NCBI GenBank assembly: GCA_004335835.1 | Contig: RWJK01001882.1 | Coordinates: 9,210 to 73,209 of the forward strand | Source of the DNA: Scenedesmus sp. ARA3 | Taxonomy: Eukaryota > Chlorophyta > Chlorophyceae > Sphaeropleales > Scenedesmaceae | Length of the DNA stretch: 64,000 nucleotides | Direction: 5' to 3' | Shown here: positions 55,702-64,000 of the stretch, piece after piece | Layout of the letters: each line of letters starts with the position of its first letter | How positions within the stretch are numbered: position 1 is the first letter of the stretch | Translations under genes and position numbers: made by a program | Notes under the pieces: generated by a model | Seen by the model: the letters and a program-made list of their open reading frames with translations, nothing else | Told to the model about the DNA's origin: nothing | Database searches by the model: none

Positions 55702-56650
55702 TGTCCCTTTCTGTTGCCGCTCCATTGGGGCGCGGGGCCGAGGGCGTTGATGCTATGGCTTGATGGGTAACATGATGATGAGCTGGATCATCACGCTTGC
55801 TTGTAGTGCAATGGTGCCAGCTGAGGCTGGTTGATCATGGGGCTGTTCTGCGTTATCAGGCAGCAGCTGGCGGCTTTTCTGGATGCTTTGTGTTTTGTAT
55901 TGCATCACCAAGGGTACACTTGGTGCGATGCAGGCTATGCAACTGACAGCACTAGTTGAGCAGCTGCATGCAGGCGGCAGTGCAGTTCATTATAATGGCG
56001 GCATGTCGACATGGTTTGCTTTCAAACATGCACCAAGTTTTGACCACCTTCAGCTGAATGTACTGCAACGGTTGCAAGCGGAATGGAGCAGTGCATCCTC
56101 GTCCTTCCATTCGTTGGGCGCGAGGCCGGAAGCTGCGTCCAAGGTTGCTGGTGCGTTTTTCATGAAACGTAAACAGCAGCGATGGATGCGGTGTAAAATG
56201 ACAGTTTTAGGCGTGGTCACCAGAGGCCCCCCTGCCCAAAGGATCCATCAAAGCAGCGATGGATGCGGTGTAAGGAGCAGCACACTGTGGCTGGCAGATG
56301 TGAAGAGCTCCCTAAAAGGTTAGTGTCAAAAGCTGGTCAGCTGGCAGCTGACCTAACGGTTAGGATAGCAAAGTCGTCAGCTGACCGTTCTGTCCCTTAC
56401 CTGAACTTCAGCCTGCATGATGCAGCACTGGTGAGGTGTTGGTGCCTGCTGTGTACGTACACGTTGCAGAGCACAAGCAGGCTGGATTCTTATGCAGGCC
56501 ATACAAACGACGTTGACGACTTGACGACTGCAGAAGCCATTCAGTGACCTGTTGAGATGAAAAGTGCGGTTGTGTTGTCTGTTTGGCGTGCGGGCTGTAC
56601 GGTACAGCCAAGGTTTTTAGGCTGAGTGTGGTGCGTCTCTGCATGCTTGC
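55702..56650. other. region between F1 and R2
   Basis: An open frame at 55883-56323 (146 codons) has no recognisable domain. A block AGCAGCGATGGATGCGGTGTAA occurs twice (about 56176 and 56253, 77-bp step). I do not call a gene here. Confidence 0.35.
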
Positions 56651-59209
56651 TTGCACTACTGCATTGAAAGTGCTCCTAGCGATATGAAGGTTCCCACCCT
56701 TACCTACCTCGAGATACCACTGGTCAAAGCAGCTGCTGGCGGAGAGGTGTCGCCCCCCTCGCCATCTTCAGCATTGCTGAACAGAAGTCGCGAGTCCATC
56801 TTCGCGTTGTTTACTAGTCCGAACCAACTCGCTACCTGCCTAAACAAGATGCTGAAACGTGTTGAAACGTGCCCGGGTCATGAGGCCTTAGCTTCCCTTC
56901 TGCAAGTGCCCCCTCTGCTCGCAGAGCTAGGCCCTGCGGGCCTGGCTCGCTTGTCAGCAAGCAGCAAAAGCTCTGAATCAACTGTCGCCGTCATCGCCTG
57001 CAATAACAGCCTCGTCCTGCTGGACTGTGCTGTAGACACAGCAAGCAACAGCAAAGTGATGCAGCACATGCAGGCAGTAGGGTGGCTTGGAGCTCTGCTG
57101 CTGCGCAAAGCGCCTGAAACTGCACCAAATGTGACAACGAGGTTGCTGAAACTTCCAGCAGTGCCTTTTGATGTGGCTCAGCAGCTGGTGTCAGCTGGCA
57201 TGCACATCAGCTATGCGCAGCTGCTGGCTGCAGCTGACAGCATGGTGGCAGGCGTGGAGGTGTGGGTGCAGGCGCAGCAGCAGCTGGGCGTGCAAACCGA
57301 CATCCCTGCAGAAGCTGTGGCTGTCTGCTGCAGTGATAACGAGGTAGGTTCCGTTGATGGCATGCATATAAAGATCTGCACATGTCGCTTGTTGGTCAAC
57401 CATGCACAAGTTGAACTCACCCCAGACCAGACACTGCGCAGACAGGCCCCAGCAATGACATGGCTGGCAGATACTGAGTAACCGACAGATGCAGTTCGCC
57501 AGAAGCACTGCTTTGCATGCTTGCTTGCTTGCGTGGCTGCAGGGATAGGCATTTGATCTTGTTTTCCTCTTTTTCTTTTGCTGCTGCTGCTGCTGCTGCT
57601 GTGTTTTCAGGCCGACATCGTACAGGGCATTCAGAATGGTGACACCTCTGGCCTGCTGCAGCTAGCCATGAACTGCAGCAACCCCCAGCCAGCATCAGCA
57701 GCCCTCCAGTGCCTGTCAGCAGCAGCAGCAGCAGCAACCCCGCTTGAGCCTGACGTGGCTCGCAAGCTGCTCCTGACAGCAGCAATGCGGCATCCAGCAG
57801 CAGTTCCAGACATGGTGCAGCTGTTGCGGCAGCATGTTGACGCAGCAACAATAGAAGCAGTTCTTCTGCAGCTGATGGGGCCCACAATAGGTGTGGCGTG
57901 GCTGATACACTGCCTGGAGCAGCTGTGCGAACTGCCAGCAGGGCAGCAGCTGACCAGCACAGCAGTGCTGCAGCTGCTGCAGGCAGCCCTTAACAAGCAG
58001 CAGCTGGTGGCCGAACAGTTGTGCAAGCTGCCAGCAGCAGCACACATCACCAGTGAGGCAGTACTGCAGCTGCTGCAGGCAGCCATCGAGCATGACGTTG
58101 ATCCAGCAGAGTTGTGTGAGCTGCCAGCAGGAGCGGGGATCAGCAATGAGGCGGTGCTGCAGCTGCTGCAGGCAGCTATTGCAAAAAACATGGAACTAGT
58201 TCGATTGTGCGAGCTGCCAGCAGCAGCTAATATCAGCAGCGAGGCAGTGCTGCAGCTGCTGCAGGCAGCAGTAGCCGAATCAAGGACAGAAGACATTGAG
58301 GAGCTGTGTGCTTTACATGCAGTAGCGCAACTCAGCAGCGACGCGGTGGTTTCGCTGTACAGCAGCGCTGTGGAGCGTAACAGTGCTCGCATGATACGCG
58401 TGCTGTCGACTGTTCTACCGCGAGAAGTGCTGGAGCAGCTCAGTAGCGAGCAAATGCAGCAGCTGCTAGCAGCGGCTGAGGAGCAGAGTGAAGATTTGGA
58501 GGATGATGAATGCATGGTGGCCCTGTGTAAATTGCCAGCAGCAGCGGGCATCAGCAGTGAGGCAGCGCTGCAGCTGCTGCAGGCAGCGCTGCAGCTGCTG
58601 CAGGCAGCGCTGCGCAGGGGCGCCTATGAAAGCATACCAGTGATGTGTCATTTGCCACCTGCAGCGCACCTCACCAAGGAGGCAGTGGCACAGCTGCTTG
58701 GCTTAGCTGTGGAGTGCGAAAGTCCACAGCTCCTAGAGGCACTGTTGGACGGCTTGCCGCTACCGCTGCTTCATCAGCTCAGCCGTTGGCAGGTGGAGCA
58801 GCTGCTAGCAGCAGCCCTGGGCAGAAATGAGTTCTAGTATCATGCGCACGTGCAAGGCCTCTGCGCGCTGCCAGCAGCAGAGGGCATCAGCAGTGCGGCG
58901 CTGCTGCAGCTGCTGCAGGCAGCAGTGGGCAACGTCTGCGCTGAAAGCATAGCAGCCCTGTGCGCGCTGCCAGCAGCAGCGCAACTTACCAGCAAGGCGG
59001 CGTTTTCGCTGGTGCGCACGGCTATCACCAACTGCTTTCCTTGGCACTGGTCCCCTATGGTAGATGCGCTGTCAGGACATTTGCCGCCAGGGGTGTTTGA
59101 CCAGATGTGCAGGGAGCAGGCGCAGCAGCTGTTGGCGGCAGCTGAGCAGCAGGGCAATGAGGGCTGCATTGCGGAGCTCCGCAGGCGGCTGACCACGCCG
59201 CGAGGATGA
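56651..59209 (+). pseudogene. R2: alpha-repeat protein interrupted by an in-frame TAG
   Basis: Exon 1 is 56651-57343 (start could be the Met at 56684). Exon 2 starts at 57611 after TTTTCAG, phase 0. Exon 2 encodes very regular ~32-residue repeats (LCELPAAANISSEAVLQLLQ and variants), at least five in a row at 57920-58340. The frame hits TAG at 58835-58837. It then continues in the same frame for another 123 codons with the same repeat (LCALPAAEGISSAALLQLLQ) to a TGA at 59209. The repeats align straight across the TAG, so it is a recent nonsense change, a read-through site or a base error. A truncated 639-residue product remains possible. A 36-bp block (GCTGCAGCTGCTGCAGGCA-type) is locally doubled near 58567-58610. 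Confidence 0.7.
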
Positions 59210-59971
59210 GAGAGGGGCAGCAACACAGAGCTGCCGTGCCAGCTGCCTGCAGTCAGCCTGGGTGGCAGTGCAACGGCAGCTTAGCTGCTGCAGATGGCTG
59301 AGCAGCTGAGCTGTTTCGGCTGTACTGGTATAGAGCAGCTGCGCAAGCTGGCAGGCAGCAAGTTGACAGCAAGAACTGCGTCGCTTTGCAGCGCTGCTAT
59401 CCAATGGTGATTCTGGCTTGGCCTGCAGGCCTTGATTGTTCTGGATGGATTTCACGCTCGTGGCAATGGCTGCCATGGATTGGGTTGTGTGTATTGCTCC
59501 TGCGCTGACAAATTGTAATGCCCTCTTTTTACGCCGTTTGGACATAAAGATATGACTTGTGGCGGCTATCTTACCTGAGTTGCAATTCTTTATATTGAAT
59601 TGTAGCACAGCATAGGCGCAGCAACACCGCCAGTGCAAACATCCCTGAGGATTCAGATTTGAACTCAAAGGTGGCAGCAACCCGCATCTACTGATCTGAT
59701 AGCATCATACTGCATTTTGTGCTTTTGCAAAGCGCACTCCTGTAAGTGTTCACACCAACCTCCAGTGCAAACCCTACACGTGGTTTGAAAGTTGCCACTT
59801 CGCAAGCGTCGCTTAGCCACTCAAACGACGTTGAGTATATGTCATTGTCAATTTAACGTGTATTCATAGTTACGATAATGCCTTGACAGCATGCCATGCC
59901 AGGAAATCCCCGACAGTTCTTGACCATAAGCTTCACAGCGCTCTGCTTGTCTCGCAAGTACCCACCAATCA
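59210..59971. other. R2 3' flank and R3 5' flank
   Basis: No coding sequence is recognised. 59760 onward is related to the R1 upstream region. Confidence 0.45.
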
Positions 59972-61920
59972 ATGGTGTCTGTTTCGCTGAATGAAGAGGG
60001 CTTCGCTACGCAGTTCATTAGCCAAGACCTCGTTGACCATGCCTTGCACGGCTGTCCCAGGATTTGCTCCTACCTGGGCCTGCAGGGCTTGGCCTGCTTG
60101 GCTGCAAGCAGCAAGGGCCTCCAAGAAACGTGTCATGCAGCTGTCAGCTGTGACTGCACCAGCCTTCTGGGACCAGCACTAGAGGCAGCCAGAGCCGGCC
60201 AGCTGCTGAACCACACCAAGGATGCAGCAGCATGGGTAGTCGCGCTGCTGCAGGGGATGGGAACATCCCAAGCAGCAGAAGCAGCAGCAGCTGTAGCTTG
60301 TCAACTCACAGCACTGCCATCAGTACCTCTGGACTGGGCAGTGCAGCTGGTGGCAGCTGGTGTGCGCATCCACCACACGCAGCTGCTCGCTGCAGCCAGC
60401 AGCATGCTTGCAGGAGTGGAGGTGTGGGTCCAAGCGCAGCAGCAGCTTGGTGTACAAACAGACATACCAGCAGCATCGACAGCAGGTTGTTGTGGCGATG
60501 ACTGGGTGAGTCATCTATGTACAACTGCCACTAGCAACTGGCTATGTTGCTCTGTCAAACTGCGCCATTTGCAGCTAACAGCCTGCGATCAAGACACAAA
60601 AGATGTTGTGCAGCTTGCTTCTAGTTGGCCTCCGGGCATGCGCCATTCTTACAACAGAAAGTGAAGTATGCATGCCTTGCCTTCCCGACCAACGTGGCCG
60701 CTTGCCCGCTCTTGCTGCAGGTGCAGCAAGGATGCCATCAGCTTTTGTGCAACAAATAGAAGCCCACAAGGATTGCTGAATGCCTCATCATTTCCTTTGA
60801 CTGCTGCTGTTGCCGCTGCCCGTGTCCGCGCGTGCGCAGGATATGGCGGGACTGTCTGCCAGTGCAGCTACTGACTTGCTGATGCTGTCCATGAACTCAC
60901 CCAGCAACAGCAGAGGCAGCAGTCGATCACCTACCAGAGCAGCTTGAAGAGGGCGCTGCTCGCCAGCTGCTGCTGATCGCGGCAGCACGCCAGCACAAAG
61001 GAGCAGTGACGCAGATGATACAGCTGCCACGTGTGGAGCAACACGTGGACGCAGCTACACTAGAAACCGTGTTCAGGCAGATGCTAGCTCATGATGTGCC
61101 TGTAATGTACCTGTGGCGGGCGCCTGCTGCAGCGCAGCTAAGCAGTGAAGCAGCAGTGCGCTTGCTGGCGGAGGCCATAAAGCAGCGCGGGGCTTCAGCC
61201 ATTGAGGTTCTGGTCACTCTTGCAGGAGCCACGCAGATGAGTAGCAGGCAGGCGATGGGGCTATTGGAGGAATGTCTTGAGACAAGCACGTACACAGACA
61301 CAAGATACACAACTAGTGCATGTCTGCTGCGGCTCTGCCGGCTGCCGGCTGCTAAAGCACTCAGCAGTGATGATCTGGTACAGTTGCTGCAAGCAGTCAT
61401 CAAGCGGGGCCCCTGCATGGACTTTTCTGCTGATCCTTGCTTCGATGGCCAGGCAGTGATGACCAGAAGTCTCCTGCGGCTGCCAGCAGCAGCAGACCTC
61501 AGCAGCAGTCAGATGGTGCAGCTTCTGAGTGTTGCTGCACTGCACAACAGCAACCTTTGTCTGTCCACCCTGTGTGGTCTCAGCATAGCAGCTAGCCTCA
61601 GCATCCAGCTGCTGCTGCAGCCTCTACAACACGCCGTTGCATGCGGCAGCGGCGAGTGCACATCTGCCCTGGTCAGGCTGCTGCCGTCAGTTCAGCAGCT
61701 GAGCGTGGAAGCACTGGCACAGCTGTTGCAGGCAGCAACAGACCGCATGTCTGTTCATTGTCTGTGCAAGCTGCCAGCAGTCATGCAACTGACCACCCGC
61801 CAGTTGTCAGACGCGCAGCAGATGTATCTGTCTCGAGGCAGCAAAGACTGCATCCTGGTGCTGCACAGGTTGCTTGCAGCACGTGGAATGCTTGTGGGTC
61901 AGCTAGCAGAGCTAGCATGA
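59972..61920 (+). CDS. R3: alpha-repeat protein, paralogue of R1, with probable frameshift
   Basis: Exon 1 is 59972-60505 (GLQGLACLAASSKGL, VEVWVQAQQQLGVQTDIPA), ending at GTGAGT. Exon 2 should start at 60840 (GCGCAG/GATATGGCGGGACTG, matching R1 DSTGLPASEA). In that frame a TGA comes after about 35 codons, because the segment near 60900-60925 is 5 bp shorter than in R1. From there the next frame continues cleanly (AVDHLPEQLEEGAARQLL...) to the stop at 61920. An alternative acceptor at GCAGAG just before GCAGCAGTC would restore the frame at the cost of about 25 residues. So either splicing has shifted or the gene is damaged. Repeats and C terminus otherwise mirror R1. Confidence 0.65.
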
Positions 61921-62823
61921 CAGCTTTATAGCAAGGGCCCGCTGCTGCCCTGCACAGCGTGCTTTGCACGGCGTTCATCTGCAGGTTGCAGCAGCAGGGC
62001 AGTGACAGCAGCTCAGCAACAGCCCAGGCCCATCGGATGCATGCACTGCAGGCAGCTGTGGAACACATGAAGCACCAACTCATTGCTGGCAACCATTACC
62101 TGTTGGCAACAGCGGCTGCAGTTACGGTTGATCGTGAGGTTGAGCTGCATCAAGTGTTGATTGTGCATGGTGGCCTGGATGAGGCTGTGCCACAGTGGGC
62201 TTTGCAGCTGTGGGCCGCCCGCAGTTGCTGGCTTCTATTCATACATTGTACACATGAACCACAGCATGAATGGTGGGTGCGCTGCTTGCAGTTGCAGCGT
62301 GGCTATGTACATGGCTCAACATGTATGCAGGCATCACTGTTACTTTCACAAGTCGTCACCAATCGCCACGCAGGTAGTGCCTGCACCAAATCTAGTGATC
62401 TAGATCACCTTGTGAGCAAAATCGGTGTGCATGCACATACTCATGTAAGATGCAGGTGGCCTTCAACGTCTTATGACGGCACCTAGCAACTCTAGAACCG
62501 TATTGACACAATTACAGTCTTCCAGGCCTCTGGCGGAAGGTTATTAAGGAAACTTTGAAAGCAGAGTAACATTGTTATACCAGTGCAACAGCTCGCTCGG
62601 CTTGATTCCTCCACCTTCAAGCGCGGCAGGCCGCTGGATCTGTTGCTGTTTCGGATCATGAAGCTCCCTTGGTCGTGCTCGTAGCTGCACACTCGCTGTA
62701 GCTGTGCCAGAAAAGGCTTCTGTGTCACAACACGCGGTGGTGGATCTCCCGTGAATCGTAGTTGTCCAGTATTAGTCACTCGGCGCGTGCTCTCTTCATG
62801 GAACTGCATTGTCAGGTGCGGCT
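61921..62823. other. spacer R3-F2
   Basis: Homologue of the R1-F1 spacer. No gene is called. Confidence 0.55.
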
Positions 62824-62847
62824 ATGGTCGGCATGCTGATCAACGAC

Positions 62848-62881
<34 letters not shown>

Positions 62882-63588
62882 GCAGCAGCTCTCAATGCAG
62901 CTGGGATGCATGTACCTTCCTTGTGCCCTCAGGTAAGTTACAAGCAGCAGCTACGAAGCGTGTTTTCATCGCGAAATCCGTTATCAGCAGTGTGCATCAT
63001 ATGTTAGCAGCAGCCTAGTATGCGGTTTGGAATTCGCTCATGACGCAGCAGGCTTGCCGGAGCAGGCACCTGCCTGGCACTTGCTACACACCCTGCAGCT
63101 GATCAAACCAAACACAATCTGCTGCCTACATCTGCTGCTCTTGGCTATACACAGATGCGAGAGAAGCCCCCGTCTCAATTGCCACAGGAGCTGGTGACCC
63201 ATGTGCTGCGCCATGCGGACCTGCAGCAGCGGCTAGGCAGCTGCAGCCTAGTGTGTCACACCTGGCGAGCAGCAGCAGCAGCAGCCAGCAGCGATGTGAG
63301 GCTGGATGGCACTTCATGCCTGACACCTATTAGTGGGCTGAGGATGAAGAGCCTGGGCCACTGGTTACTCCAGCATGCAGCAGGAGTGACGCAGCTCGAG
63401 GTGCATACCAGATCCATCGTCCTGCAAGCAGCTCCCGGCACAGACAAGGTGCTGCAGCTGCCTGCAGCGCAGATGCAGCGCCTGCAGACGCTGTCTGTGA
63501 GCAAGTGCCACCTCGAAGTTCAGCAAGGCGTATGCGGCGTGCAGCAGCAGCAGCAGCAGCAGTTGCCACACGCATTGCGCACCATCAC

Positions 63589-63619
<31 letters not shown>

Positions 63620-64000
63620 GGCCGGCAAGCGCTCACTGGCCTAAGCAGTTTGACGTCTCTGTTACTATCGTCTGTTGGTCTCATCGGTCCTGTGGGGTTG
63701 GGTGGCCTCTCAGCGCTGTCTGGGCTGCAGCAGCTGCAGCTGAGCGAAGTGACAGTCACAAAGCAGGTGCTCGAGGTGGCGCCGACGCCATCAGCAGCGC
63801 AGGCAAAGGCCGATCAGAGTCAGCAGCAGCGGGAGCAGCAGCTGAAGCATGACATACTGCTCGGCCTTGGCAGTCTGACACAGCTGACGCAGCTGGAGCT
63901 GCCCGTTCAGCTGCTGCCAAAGGCAGCAGTAGCGCCTTTCAGCTGCTTGCAGCAGCTGCAGACGCTTATCCTGTCTGAGGACGTCAACAGCTACAGCCGG
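62824..64000 (+). CDS. F2: F-box/leucine-rich-repeat protein, partial (runs off window)
   Basis: A conserved 5' exon, 62824-62932 (MVGMLINDSSSS with a longer Ser run than F1, then CSWDACTF), ends in phase 1. The main exon starts after ACACAG at 63155 (MREKPPSQLPQELVTHVLRH...LVCHTWRAAA), the same acceptor position and frame as F1. The F-box is followed by LRR-like segments (MQRLQTLSVSKC, LTSLLLSSVGLIGPVGLGG, LQQLQLSE, LTQLELPVQLLP). The frame is open to the window end. The link between the phase-1 first exon and the phase-0 main exon is unresolved; a small exon around 63050-63105 is possible. Expected role: substrate receptor of an SCF ubiquitin ligase. Confidence 0.7.
62850..62889 (+). repeat. 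coding AGC run (poly-Ser) in F2 exon 1
   Basis: About 15 Ser codons against about 6 at the same site in F1 (52393-52412), showing in-frame triplet length change between paralogues. Confidence 0.85.

Larger units (their letters stand above)
59760..64000 (+). repeat. segmental duplication, right unit (R3 + F2)
   Basis: Partner of 49455-55100. Coding parts are more conserved than the spacer. The unit runs off the window. Confidence 0.85.

Noticed and set aside
59072..59680. 202-codon minus-strand frame
   Set aside because: It is the antisense shadow of the R2 repeats plus flank; no independent evidence.
1..64000. CRISPR array, prophage or bacterial operon
   Set aside because: Regular spacings exist, but repeats are long, diverged and exon-derived, and the genes are spliced and eukaryotic.

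Overview
The window looks like nuclear DNA of a green alga (Chlorophyta). The evidence is spliced genes with GTGAGT/GCAG introns, pervasive CAG/CTG triplets giving poly-Gln/Ala/Ser/Leu runs, and plant-type versions of two conserved genes. A Sphaeroplealean such as a Scenedesmaceae member is my best guess, but that is inference. No rRNA, tRNA, CRISPR or bacterial features were seen.

Layout. (1) 0-2.6 kb, minus strand: a secreted-protein gene, incomplete at the left edge. (2) 4.3-27.5 kb, minus: one large gene that I assembled from 13 exons with consistent splice phases. It encodes a 647-residue type I phosphomannose isomerase. About 92% of the locus is intron, including a 5-kb satellite whose units carry an inverted-repeat core. 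(3) 29.5-30.7 kb, minus: a secreted Cys-rich protein with a TATA box. (4) 31.8-32.6 kb: a ~39-bp minisatellite. (5) 33.2-33.5 kb, minus: a small two-TM membrane protein. (6) 34.6-49.3 kb, plus: a complete 19-exon gene for a 1744-residue Strawberry-notch (SBNO/FORGETTER1-like) DExD/H protein with an added C-terminal UBA-like segment. A 50-N assembly gap lies in a CAG run of intron 3. (7) 49.5-64 kb, plus: a tandem array of alpha-repeat proteins (R1, R2, R3) and F-box/LRR proteins (F1, F2). It was built by a ~10.4-kb segmental duplication, and several members carry in-frame stops or frameshifts.

The most striking structure is shared by the phosphomannose isomerase and SBNO genes and, in smaller form, by both secreted-protein genes. 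Splice junctions are echoed into the neighbouring introns. Segments made of intron tail + 3' splice site + exon head recur in tandem upstream of the true exon. Segments made of exon tail + 5' splice site + intron head recur in tandem downstream. The copies (1-7 per side) are usually spaced ~100-125 or ~150-165 bp, keep AG or GT signals, and change reading frame from copy to copy. In each array the true exon uses the innermost pair of sites. I read this as a mode of intron growth by tandem duplication across exon-intron boundaries. It leaves ordered fields of decoy splice sites that splicing must ignore or exploit.
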